64,000 nucleotides of DNA from positions 15,138,549 through 15,202,548 of the forward strand of contig OX465111.1 in NCBI GenBank assembly GCA_949987565.1, written 5' to 3'. The translations under genes were made by a program, and so were the position numbers. The DNA is from Luidia sarsii. Its lineage: Eukaryota; Echinodermata; Asteroidea; Paxillosida; Luidiidae. Shown here one piece after another: positions 49,008 through 61,300 of the stretch. The notes beneath the pieces were generated by a model. The model saw only the letters and a program-made list of their open reading frames with translations. It searched no databases and was not told the DNA's origin. Within the stretch, counting starts at the first letter, position 1; every line of letters starts with the position of its first letter.

Positions 49008-50920
49008 TTGAAGTCATTTTTGGCCCCCTAAAAAAAATTAGATTTTTGGCCCAATTTCTGACGTGTTCGACAGGTCCGCTCCTGTCAGAATTTTTGGTTT
49101 TCGACCCAAAATAAGTTTTCCCAGATTTCTCTGAAAATGATTCCTCAGGCATCTGAGAGCCCTCTGACATGAATCGGACTTTCGTTAGACCAGTTGAAGT
49201 CATTTTTGGCCCCCTAAAAAAGAAATAGATTTTTGGCCCAATTTCTGACGTGTTCGACAGGTCCGCTCCTGTCAGAATTTTTGGTTTTCGACCCAAAATA
49301 AGTTTTACCAGATTTCTCTGAAAATGACTCCTCAGGCATCTGAGAGCCCTCTGACATTGATCGGACTTTCGGTAGACCAGTTGAAGTCATTTTTGGCCCC
49401 CTAAAAGAAAATAGATTTTTGGCCCAATTTCTGACGTGTTCGACAGGTCCGCTCCTGTCAGAATTTTCAGTTTTCGACCCAAAATAAGTTTTCCCAGATT
49501 TCTCTGAAAATGACTCCTCAGGCATCTGAGAGCCCTCTGACATGGATCGGACTTTCGGTAGACCAGCTGAAGTCATTTTTGGCCCCCTAAAAGAAAATAG
49601 ATTTTTGGCCCAATTTCTGACTTGTTCGACAGGTCCGCTCCTGTCAGAATTTTCGGTTTTCGACCCAAAATAAGTTTTACCAGATTTCTCTGAAAATGAC
49701 TCCTCAGGCATCTGAGAGCCCTCTGACATGAATCGGACTTTCGTTAGACCAGTTGAAGTCATTTTTGGCCCCCTAAAAAAAAATAGATTTTTGGCACAAT
49801 TTCTGACGTGTTCGACAGGTCCGCTCCTGTCAGAATTTTTGGTTTTCGACCCAAAATAAGTTTTACCAGATTTCTCTGAAAATGACTCCTCAGGCATCTG
49901 AGAGCCCTCTGACATTGATCGGACTTTCGGTAGACCAGTTGAAGTCATTTTTGGCCCCCTAAAAGAAAATAGATTTTTGGCCCAATTTCTGACGTGTTCG
50001 ACAGGTCCGCTCCTGTCAGAATTTTTGGTTTTCGACCCAAAATAAGTTTTCCCAGATTTCTCTGAAAATGACTCCTCAGGCATCTGAGAGCCCTCTGACA
50101 TGGATCGGACTTTCGGTAGACCAGCTGAAGTCATTTTTGGCCCCCTAAAAAAAAATATATTTTTGGCCCAATTTCTGACGTGTTCGACAGGTCCACTCCT
50201 GTCAGAATTTTCAGTTTTCGACCCAAAATAAGTTTTCCCAGATTTCTCTGCAAATGACTCCTCAGGCATCTGAGAGCCCTCTGACATTGATCGGACTTTC
50301 GGTAGACCAGTTGAAGTCATTTTTGGCCCCCTAAAAGAAAATAGATTTTTGGCCCAATTTCTGACGTGTTCGACAGGTCCGCTCCTGTCAGAATTTTTGG
50401 TTTTCGACCCAAAATAAGTTTTACCAGATTTCTCTGAAAATGACTCCTCAGACATCTGAGAGCCCTCTGACATTGATCGGACTTTCGGTAGACCAGTTGA
50501 AGTCATTTTTGGCCCCCTAAAAGAAAATAGATTTTTGGCCCAATTTCTGACGTGTTCGACAGGTCCGCTCCTGTCAGAATTTTTGGTTTCCGACCCAAAA
50601 TAAGTTTTCCCAGATTTCTCTGAAAATGACTCCTCAGGCATCTGAGAGCCCTCTGACATGAATCAGACTTTCGTTAGACCAGTTGAAGTCATTTTTGGCC
50701 CCCTAAAAAAAAATAGATTTTTGGCCCAATTTCTGACGTGTTCGACAGGTCCGCTCCTGTCAGAATTTTCGGTTTTCGACCCAAAATAAGTTTTCCCAGA
50801 TTTCTCTGAAAATGATTCCTCAGGCATCTGAGAGCCCTCTGACATGAATCGGACTTTCGTTAGACCAGTTGAAGTCATTTTTGGCCCCCTAAAAAAGAAA
50901 TAGATTTTTGGCCCAATTTC

Positions 50921-50930
50921 TGAGGGTTCG
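50921..50930 (+). repeat. 2-bp-deleted dyad arm (TGAGGGTTCG), first of four
   Basis: TGACGTGTTCG became TGAGGGTTCG. Copies lie at 50921, 51665, 56689 and 57433, in two pairs 744 bp (four monomers) apart, the pairs being 5,768 bp apart. The change damages the outer dyad arm and shifts the frame. Confidence 0.9.
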
Positions 50931-51399
50931 ACAGGTCCGCTCCTGTCAGAATTTTTGGTTTTCGACCCAAAATAAGTTTTACCAGATTTCTCTGAAAATG
51001 ACTCCTCAGGCATCTGAGAGCCCTCTGACATTGATCGGACTTTCGGTAGACCAGTTGAAGTCATTTTTGGCCCCCTAAAAGAAAATAGATTTTTGGCCCA
51101 ATTTCTGACGTGTTCGACAGGTCCGCTCCTGTCAGAATTTTCGGTTTTCGACCCAAAATAAGTTTTCCCAGATTTCTCTTAAAATGACTCCTCAGGCATC
51201 TGAGAGCCCTCTGACATGAATCGGACTTTCGGTAGACCAGTTGAAGTCATTTTTGGCCCCCTAAAAAAGAAATAGATTTTTGGCCCAATTTCTGACGTGT
51301 TCGACAGGTCCGCTCCTGTCAGAATTTTTGGTTTTCGACCCAAAATAAGTTTTACCAGATTTCTCTGAAAATGACTCCTCAGGCATCTGAGAGCCCTCT

Positions 51400-54300
51400 G
51401 ACTTTGTTGGCACCTCGTTAGACCAGTTGAAGTCATTTTTGGCCCCCTAAAAGAAAATAGATTTTTGGCCCAATTTCTGACGTGTTCGACAGGTCCGCTC
51501 CTGTCAGAATTTTCGGTTTTCGACCCAAAATAAGTTTTCCCAGATTTCTCTGAAAATGATTCCTCAGGCATCTGAGAGCCCTCTGACATGAATCGGACTT
51601 TCGTTAGACCAGTTGAAGTCATTTTTGGCCCCCTAAAAAAGAAATAGATTTTTGGCCCAATTTCTGAGGGTTCGACAGGTCCGCTCCTGTCAGAACTTTT
51701 GGTTTTCGACCCAAAATAAGTTTTACCAGATTTCTCTGAAAATGACTCCTCAGGCATCTGAGAGCCCTCTGACATTGATCGGACTTTCGGTAGACCAGTT
51801 GAAGTCATTTTTGGCCCCCTAAAAGAAAATAGATTTTTGGCCCAATTTCTGACGTGTTCGACAGGTCCGCTCCTGTCAGAATTTTCGGTTTTCGACCCAA
51901 AATAAGTTTTCCCAGATTTCTCTGAAAATGACTCCTCAGGCATCTGAGAGCCCTCTGACATTGATCGGACTTTCGGTAGACCAGTTGAAGTCATTTTTGG
52001 CCCCCTAAAAAAGAAAAAGATTTTTGGCCCAATTTCTGACGTGTTCGACAGGTCCGCTCCTGTCAGAATTTTTGGTTTTCGACCCAAAATAAGTTTTCCC
52101 AGATTTCTCTGAAAATGACTCCTCAGGCATCTGAGAGCCCTCTGACATGAATCGGACTTTCGGTAGACCAGTTGAAGTCATTTTTGGCCCCCTAAAAAAG
52201 AAAAAGATTTTTGGCCCAATTTCTGACGTGTTCGACAGGTCCGCTCCTGTCAGAATTTTTGGTTTTCGACCCAAAATAAGTTTTACCAGATTTCTCTGAA
52301 AATGACTCCTCAGGCATCTGAGAGCCCTCTGACTTTGTTGGCACCTCGTTAGACCAGTTGAAGTCATTTTTGGCCCCCTAAAAGAAAATAGATTTTTGGC
52401 CCAATTTCTGACGTGTTCGACAGGTCCGCTCCTGTCAGAATTTTTGGTTTTCGACCCAAAATAAGTTTTCCCAGATTTCTCTGAAAATGACTCCTCAGGC
52501 ATCTGAGAGCCCTCTGACATGAATCGGACTTTCGTTAGACCAGTTGAAGTCATTTTTGGCCCCCTAAAAAAAAATAGATTCTTGGCCCAATTTCTGACGT
52601 GTTCGACAGGTCCGCTCCTGTCAGAATTTTCGGTTTTCGACCCAAAATAAGTTTTACCAGATTTCTCTGAAAATGACTCCTCAGGCATCTGAGAGCCCTC
52701 TGACATGGATCGGACTTTCGGTAGACCAGCTGAAGTCATTTTTGGCCCCCTAAAAGAAAATAGATTTTTGGCCCAATTTCTGACGTGTTCGACAGGTCCG
52801 CTCCTGTCAGAATTTTTGGTTTTCGACCCAAAATAAGTTTTACCAGATTTCTCTGAAAATGACTCCTCAGACATCTGAGAGCCCTCTGACATTGATCGGA
52901 CTTTCGGTAGACCAGTTGAAGTCATTTTTGGCCCCCTAAAAGAAAATAGATTTTTGGCCCAATTTCTGACGTGTTCGACAGGTCCGCTCCTGTCAGAATT
53001 TTTGGTTTTCGACCCAAAATAAGTTTTCCCAGATTTCTCTGAAAATGACTCCTCAGGCATCTGAGAGCCCTCTGACATGAATCGGACTTTCGTTAGACCA
53101 GTTGAAGTCTATTTGGCCCCCTAAAAAAGAAATAGATTTTTGGCCCAATTTCTGACGTGTTCGACAGGTCCGCTCCTGTCAGAATTTTTGGTTTTCGACC
53201 CAAAATAAGTTTTACCAGATTTCTCTGAAAATGACTCCTCAGGCATCTGAGAGCCCTCTGACATTGATCGGACTTTCGGTAGACCAGTTGAAGTCATTTT
53301 TGGCCCCCTAAAAGAAAATAGATTTTTGGCCCAATTTCTGACGTGTTCGACAGGTCCGCTCCTGTCAGAATTTTCGGTTTTCGACCCAAAATAAGTTTTA
53401 CCAGATTTCTCTGAAAATGACTCCTCAGGCATCTGAGAGCCCTCTGACATGAATCGGACTTTCGTTAGACCAGTTGAAGTCATTTTTGGCCCCCTAAAAA
53501 AAAATAGATTTTTGGCACAATTTCTGACGTGTTCGACAGGTCCGCTCCTGTCAGAATTTTCGGTTTTCGACCCAAAATAAGTTTTACCAGATTTCTCTGA
53601 AAATGACTCCTCAGGCATCTGAGAGCCCTCTGACATGAATCGGACTTTCGTTAGACCAGTTGAAGTCATTTTTGGCCCCCTAAAAAAAAATAGATTTTTG
53701 GCACAATTTCTGACGTGTTCGACAGGTCCGCTCCTGTCAGAATTTTTGGTTTTCGACCCAAAATAAGTTTTACCAGATTTCTCTGAAAATGACTCCTCAG
53801 GCATCTGAGAGCCCTCTGACATTGATCGGACTTTCGGTAGACCAGTTGAAGTCATTTTTGGCCCCCTAAAAGAAAATAGATTTTTGGCCCAATTTCTGAC
53901 GTGTTCGACAGGTCCGCTCCTGTCAGAATTTTTGGTTTTCGACCCAAAATAAGTTTTCCCAGATTTCTCTGAAAATGACTCCTCAGGCATCTGAGAGCCC
54001 TCTGACATGGATCGGACTTTCGGTAGACCAGCTGAAGTCATTTTTGGCCCCCTAAAAAAAAATAGATTTTTGGCCCAATTTCTGACGTGTTCGACAGGTC
54101 CGCTCCTGTCAGAATTTTCAGTTTTCGACCCAAAATAAGTTTTCCCAGATTTCTCTGCAAATGACTCCTCAGGCATCTGAGAGCCCTCTGACATTGATCG
54201 GACTTTCGGTAGACCAGTTGAAGTCATTTTTGGCCCCCTAAAAGAAAATAGATTTTTGGCCCAATTTCTGACGTGTTCGACAGGTCCGCTCCTGTCAGAA

Positions 54301-57300
54301 TTTTTGGTTTTCGACCCAAAATAAGTTTTACCAGATTTCTCTGAAAATGACTCCTCAGACATCTGAGAGCCCTCTGACATTGATCGGACTTTCGGTAGAC
54401 CAGTTGAAGTCATTTTTGGCCCCCTAAAAGAAAAAAGATTTTTGGCCCAATTTCTGACGTGTTCGACAGGTCCGCTCCTGTCAGAATTTTTGGTTTCCGA
54501 CCCAAAATAAGTTTTCCCAGATTTCTCTGAAAATGACTCCTCAGGCATCTGAGAGCCCTCTGACATGAATCGAACTTTCGTTAGACCAGTTGAAGTCATT
54601 TTTGGCCCCCTAAAAAAAAATAGATTTTTGGCCCAATTTCTGACGTGTTCGACAGGTCCGCTCCTGTCAGAATTTTCGGTTTTCGACCCAAAATAAGTTT
54701 TACCAGATTTCTCTGAAAATGACTCCTCAGGCATCTGAGAGCCCTCTGACATGGATCGGACTTTCGGTAGACCAGTTGAAGTCATTTTTGGCCCCCTAAA
54801 AAAAATTAGATTTTTGGCCCAATTTCTGACGTGTTCGACAGGTCCGCTCCTGTCAGAATTTTTGGTTTTCGACCCAAAATAAGTTTTCCCAGATTTCTCT
54901 GAAAATGATTCCTCAGGCATCTGAGAGCCCTCTGACATGAATCGGACTTTCGTTAGACCAGTTGAAGTCATTTTTGGCCCCCTAAAAAAGAAATAGATTT
55001 TTGGCCCAATTTCTGACGTGTTCGACAGGTCCGCTCCTGTCAGAATTTTTGGTTTTCGACCCAAAATAAGTTTTACCAGATTTCTCTGAAAATGACTCCT
55101 CAGGCATCTGAGAGCCCTCTGACATTGATCGGACTTTCGGTAGACCAGTTGAAGTCATTTTTGGCCCCCTAAAAGAAAATAGATTTTTGGCCCAATTTCT
55201 GACGTGTTCGACAGGTCCGCTCCTGTCAGAATTTTCAGTTTTCGACCCAAAATAAGTTTTCCCAGATTTCTCTGAAAATGACTCCTCAGGCATCTGAGAG
55301 CCCTCTGACATGGATCGGACTTTCGGTAGACCAGCTGAAGTCATTTTTGGCCCCCTAAAAGAAAATAGATTTTTGGCCCAATTTCTGACTTGTTCGACAG
55401 GTCCGCTCCTGTCAGAATTTTCGGTTTTCGACCCAAAATAAGTTTTACCAGATTTCTCTGAAAATGACTCCTCAGGCATCTGAGAGCCCTCTGACATGAA
55501 TCGGACTTTCGTTAGACCAGTTGAAGTCATTTTTGGCCCCCTAAAAAAAAATAGATTTTTGGCACAATTTCTGACGTGTTCGACAGGTCCGCTCCTGTCA
55601 GAATTTTTGGTTTTCGACCCAAAATAAGTTTTACCAGATTTCTCTGAAAATGACTCCTCAGGCATCTGAGAGCCCTCTGACATTGATCGGACTTTCGGTA
55701 GACCAGTTGAAGTCATTTTTGGCCCCCTAAAAGAAAATAGATTTTTGGCCCAATTTCTGACGTGTTCGACAGGTCCGCTCCTGTCAGAATTTTTGGTTTT
55801 CGACCCAAAATAAGTTTTCCCAGATTTCTCTGAAAATGACTCCTCAGGCATCTGAGAGCCCTCTGACATGGATCGGACTTTCGGTAGACCAGCTGAAGTC
55901 ATTTTTGGCCCCCTAAAAAAATATATATTTTTGGCCCAATTTCTGACGTGTTCGACAGGTCCACTCCTGTCAGAATTTTCAGTTTTCGACCCAAAATAAG
56001 TTTTCCCAGATTTCTCTGCAAATGACTCCTCAGGCATCTGAGAGCCCTCTGACATTGATCGGACTTTCGGTAGACCAGTTGAAGTCATTTTTGGCCCCCT
56101 AAAAGAAAATAGATTTTTGGCCCAATTTCTGACGTGTTCGACAGGTCCGCTCCTGTCAGAATTTTTGGTTTTCGACCCAAAATAAGTTTTACCAGATTTC
56201 TCTGAAAATGACTCCTCAGACATCTGAGAGCCCTCTGACATTGATCGGACTTTCGGTAGACCAGTTGAAGTCATTTTTGGCCCCCTAAAAGAAAATAGAT
56301 TTTTGGCCCAATTTCTGACGTGTTCGACAGGTCCGCTCCTGTCAGAATTTTTGGTTTCCGACCCAAAATAAGTTTTCCCAGATTTCTCTGAAAATGACTC
56401 CTCAGGCATCTGAGAGCCCTCTGACATGAATCAGACTTTCGTTAGACCAGTTGAAGTCATTTTTGGCCCCCTAAAAAAAAATAGATTTTTGGCCCAATTT
56501 CTGACGTGTTCGACAGGTCCGCTCCTGTCAGAATTTTCGGTTTTCGACCCAAAATAAGTTTTCCCAGATTTCTCTGAAAATGATTCCTCAGGCATCTGAG
56601 AGCCCTCTGACATGAATCGGACTTTCGTTAGACCAGTTGAAGTCATTTTTGGCCCCCTAAAAAAGAAATAGATTTTTGGCCCAATTTCTGAGGGTTCGAC
56701 AGGTCCGCTCCTGTCAGAATTTTTGGTTTTCGACCCAAAATAAGTTTTACCAGATTTCTCTGAAAATGACTCCTCAGGCATCTGAGAGCCCTCTGACATT
56801 GATCGGACTTTCGGTAGACCAGTTGAAGTCATTTTTGGCCCCCTAAAAGAAAATAGATTTTTGGCCCAATTTCTGACGTGTTCGACAGGTCCGCTCCTGT
56901 CAGAATTTTCGGTTTTCGACCCAAAATAAGTTTTCCCAGATTTCTCTTAAAATGACTCCTCAGGCATCTGAGAGCCCTCTGACATGAATCGGACTTTCGG
57001 TAGACCAGTTGAAGTCATTTTTGGCCCCCTAAAAAAGAAATAGATTTTTGGCCCAATTTCTGACGTGTTCGACAGGTCCGCTCCTGTCAGAATTTTTGGT
57101 TTTCGACCCAAAATAAGTTTTACCAGATTTCTCTGAAAATGACTCCTCAGGCATCTGAGAGCCCTCTGACTTTGTTGGCACCTCGTTAGACCAGTTGAAG
57201 TCATTTTTGGCCCCCTAAAAGAAAATAGATTTTTGGCCCAATTTCTGACGTGTTCGACAGGTCCGCTCCTGTCAGAATTTTCGGTTTTCGACCCAAAATA

Positions 57301-58284
57301 AGTTTTCCCAGATTTCTCTGAAAATGATTCCTCAGGCATCTGAGAGCCCTCTGACATGAATCGGACTTTCGTTAGACCAGTTGAAGTCATTTTTGGCCCC
57401 CTAAAAAAGAAATAGATTTTTGGCCCAATTTCTGAGGGTTCGACAGGTCCGCTCCTGTCAGAACTTTTGGTTTTCGACCCAAAATAAGTTTTACCAGATT
57501 TCTCTGAAAATGACTCCTCAGGCATCTGAGAGCCCTCTGACATTGATCGGACTTTCGGTAGACCAGTTGAAGTCATTTTTGGCCCCCTAAAAGAAAATAG
57601 ATTTTTGGCCCAATTTCTGACGTGTTCGACAGGTCCGCTCCTGTCAGAATTTTCGGTTTTCGACCCAAAATAAGTTTTCCCAGATTTCTCTGAAAATGAC
57701 TCCTCAGGCATCTGAGAGCCCTCTGACATTGATCGGACTTTCGGTAGACCAGTTGAAGTCATTTTTGGCCCCCTAAAAAAGAAAAAGATTTTTGGCCCAA
57801 TTTCTGACGTGTTCGACAGGTCCGCTCCTGTCAGAATTTTTGGTTTTCGACCCAAAATAAGTTTTCCCAGATTTCTCTGAAAATGACTCCTCAGGCATCT
57901 GAGAGCCCTCTGACATGAATCGGACTTTCGGTAGACCAGTTGAAGTCATTTTTGGCCCCCTAAAAAAGAAAAAGATTTTTGGCCCAATTTCTGACGTGTT
58001 CGACAGGTCCGCTCCTGTCAGAATTTTTGGTTTTCGACCCAAAATAAGTTTTACCAGATTTCTCTGAAAATGACTCCTCAGGCATCTGAGAGCCCTCTGA
58101 CTTTGTTGGCACCTCGTTAGACCAGTTGAAGTCATTTTTGGCCCCCTAAAAGAAAATAGATTTTTGGCCCAATTTCTGACGTGTTCGACAGGTCCGCTCC
58201 TGTCAGAATTTTTGGTTTTCGACCCAAAATAAGTTTTCCCAGATTTCTCTGAAAATGACTCCTCAGGCATCTGAGAGCCCTCTG
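51400..58284 (+). repeat. Second zone of patch monomers, four copies
   Basis: Copies start at 51400, 52331, 57168 and 58099. The pairs are each 931 bp apart and the two pairs are 5,768 bp apart, so the second pair is the duplicate of the first. No patch monomer was found between 29.99 and 51.40 kb. The 931-bp spacing equals that of the first two copies in the left zone (13055 and 13986). Confidence 0.88.
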
Positions 58285-58339
58285 ACATGAATCGGACTTT
58301 CGTTAGACCAGTTGAAGTCATTTTTGGCCCCCTAAAAAA
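52581..58339 (+). repeat. 5,768-bp tandem unit, copy 2
   Basis: Partner of the preceding unit, complete except for its last 9 bp: at 58340 it has G in CTAAAAAAGAAATAG where copy 1 (52572) has A. This is the largest and apparently youngest duplication in the window. Confidence 0.9.
54063..55236 (+). repeat. 1.17-kb block, source of a copy at 60576-61749 (offset 6,513 bp)
   Basis: Homology runs through CAGACATCTG, GGTTTCCGACCC, CTAAAAAAAATTAG, GATTCCTCAGG and CTAAAAAAGAAATAG monomers. The same segment also exists at 48.3-49.5 kb through the 5,768-bp duplication, so which was the source is undecided. Confidence 0.7.
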
Positions 58340-61300
58340 GAAATAGATTTTTGGCCCAATTTCTGACGTGTTCGACAGGTCCGCTCCTGTCAGAATTTTT
58401 GGTTTTCGACCCAAAATAAGTTTTACCAGATTTCTCTGAAAATGACTCCTCAGGCATCTGAGAGCCCTCTGACATTGATCGGACTTTCGGTAGACCAGTT
58501 GAAGTCATTTTTGGCCCCCAAAAAGAAAATAGATTTTTGGCCCAATTTCTGACGTGTTCGACAGGTCCGCTCCTGTCAGAATTTTCGGTTTTCGACCCAA
58601 AATAAGTTTTACCAGATTTCTCTGAAAATGACTCCTCAGGCATCTGAGAGCCCTCTGACATGAATCGGACTTTCGTTAGACCAGTTGAAGTCATTTTTGG
58701 CCCCCTAAAAAAAAATAGATTTTTGGCACAATTTCTGACGTGTTCGACAGGTCCGCTCCTGTCAGAATTTTCGGTTTTCGACCCAAAATAAGTTTTACCA
58801 GATTTCTCTGAAAATGACTCCTCAGGCATCTGAGAGCCCTCTGACATGAATCGGACTTTCGTTAGACCAGTTGAAGTCCTTTTTGGCCCCCTAAAAAAAA
58901 ATAGATTTTTGGCACAATTTCTGACGTGTTCGACAGGTCCGCTCCTGTCAGAATTTTTGGTTTTTTACCCAAAATAAGTTTTACCAGATTTCTCTGAAAA
59001 TGACTCCTCAGGCATCTGAGAGCCCTCTGACATTGATCGGACTTTCGGTAGACCAGTTGAAGTCATTTTTGGCCCCCTAAAAGAAATTAGATTTTTGGCC
59101 CAATTTCTGACGTGTTCGACAGGTCCGCTCCTGTCAGAATTTTTGGTTTTCGACCCAAAATAAGTTTTCCCAGATTTCTCTGAAAATGACTCCTCAGGCA
59201 TCTGAGAGCCCTCTGACATTGATCGGACTTTCGGTAGACCAGTTGAAGTCATTTTTGGCCCCCTAAAAGAAAATAGATTTTTGGCCCAATTTCTGACGTG
59301 TTCGACAGGTCCGCTCCTGTCAGAATTTTTGGTTTCCGACCCAAAATAAGTTTTCCCAGATTTCTCTGAAAATGACTCCTCAGGCATCTGAGAGCCCTCT
59401 GACATGAATCGGACTTTCGTTAGACCAGTTGAAGTCATTTTTGGCCCCCTAAAAAAAAATAGATTTTTGGCCCAATTTCTGACGTGTTCGACAGGTCCCC
59501 TCCTGTCAGAATTTTCGGTTTTCGACCCAAAATAAGTTTTACCAGATTTCTCTGAAAATGACTCCTCAGGCATCTGAGAGCCCTCTGACATGGATCGGAC
59601 TTTCGGTAGACCAGTTGAAGTCATTTTTGGCCCCCTAAAAAAAATTAGATTTTTGGCCCAATTTCTGACGTGTTCGACAGGTCCGCTCCTGTCAGAATTT
59701 TTGGTTTTCGACCCAAAATAAGTTTTCCCAGATTTCTCTGAAAATGATTCCTCAGGCATCTGAGAGCCCTCTGACATGAATCGGACTTTCGTTAGACCAG
59801 TTGAAGTCATTTTTGGCCCCCTAAAAAAGAAATAGATTTTTGGCCCAATTTCTGACGTGTTCGACAGGTCCGCTCCTGTCAGAATTTTTGGTTTTCGACC
59901 CAAAATAAGTTTTACCAGATTTCTCTGAAAATGACTCCTCAGGCATCTGAGAGCCCTCTGACATTGATCGGACTTTCGGTAGACCAGTTGAAGTCATTTT
60001 TGGCCCCCTAAAAGAAAATAGATTTTTGGCCCAATTTCTGACGTGTTCGACAGGTCCGCTCCTGTCAGAATTTTCGGTTTTCGACCCAAAATAAGTTTTC
60101 CCAGATTTCTCTGAAAATGACTCCTCAGGCATCTGAGAGCCCTCTGACATGGATCGGACTTTCGGTAGACCAGCTGAAGTCATTTTTGGCCCCCTAAAAG
60201 AAAATAGATTTTTGGCCCAATTTCTGACGTGTTCGACAGGTCCGCTCCTGTCAGAATTTTCGGTTTTCGACCCAAAATAAGTTTTCCCAGATTTCTCTGA
60301 AAATGACTCCTCAGGCATCTGAGAGCCCTCTGACATGAATCGGACTTTCGTTAGACCAGTTGAAGTCATTTTTGGCCCCCTAAAAAAAAATAGATTTTTG
60401 GCACAATTTCTGACGTGTTCGACAGGTCCCCTCCTGTCAGAATTTTTGGTTTTCGACCCAAAATAAGTTTTCCCAGATTTCTCTGAAAATGACTCCTCAG
60501 GCATCTGAGAGCCCTCTGACATGGATCGGACTTTCGGTAGACCAGCTGAAGTCATTTTTGGCCCCCTAAAAAAAATAGATTTTTGGCCCAATTTCTGACG
60601 TGTTCGACAGGTCCGCTCCTGTCAGAATTTTCAGTTTTCGACCCAAAATAAGTTTTCCCAGATTTCTCTGCAAATGACTCCTCAGGCATCTGAGAGCCCT
60701 CTGACATTGATCGGACTTTCGGTAGACCAGTTGAAGTCATTTTTGGCCCCCTAAAAGAAAATAGATTTTTGGCCCAATTTCTGACGTGTTCGACAGGTCC
60801 GCTCCTGTCAGAATTTTTGGTTTTCGACCCAAAATAAGTTTTACCAGATTTCTCTGAAAATGACTCCTCAGACATCTGAGAGCCCTCTGACATTGATCGG
60901 ACTTTCGGTAGACCAGTTGAAGTCATTTTTGGCCCCCTAAAAGAAAATAGATTTTTGGCCCAATTTCTGACGTGTTCGACAGGTCCGCTCCTGTCAGAAT
61001 TTTTGGTTTCCGACCCAAAATAAGTTTTCCCAGATTTCTCTGAAAATGACTCCTCAGGCATCTGAGAGCCCTCTGACATGAATCGGACTTTCGTTAGACC
61101 AGTTGAAGTCATTTTTGGCCCCCTAAAAAAAAATAGATTTTTGGCCCAATTTCTGACGTGTTCGACAGGTCCGCTCCTGTCAGAATTTTCGGTTTTCGAC
61201 CCAAAATAAGTTTTACCAGATTTCTCTGAAAATGACTCCTCAGGCATCTGAGAGCCCTCTGACATGGATCGGACTTTCGGTAGACCAGTTGAAGTCATTT

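Larger units (their letters stand above)
46813..52580 (+). repeat. 5,768-bp (31-monomer) tandem unit, copy 1
   Basis: Abuts copy 2 at 52581. The left edge is T at 46812 versus C at 52580. Shared marks include GAAGTCTATTTGG, CTAAAAGAAAAAAG, AATCGAACTTTCG, GACTTGTTCG (near 49619 and 55387), TCCACTCCTG (near 50191 and 55959), TCTGAGGGTTCG (50921 and 51665) and two patch monomers. Conceptual translations of the matching segments differ at one residue, reflecting one A/T change near 50156/55924. Confidence 0.9.
29135..60409 (+). repeat. Zone of GGCACAATTT monomers
   Basis: About two dozen monomers from 29135 to 60409 carry GGCACAATTT in place of GGCCCAATTT, usually with GACATGAAT, CGTTAGACC and an uninterrupted A9 tract. 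They occur in short runs of one to four (for example 31.1-31.9, 34.5-35.1, 43.2-43.5, 45.7-45.9, 47.7-47.9, 53.5-53.7 kb) and not before 29 kb. The variant is a sharp marker for tracing duplications. Confidence 0.82.
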
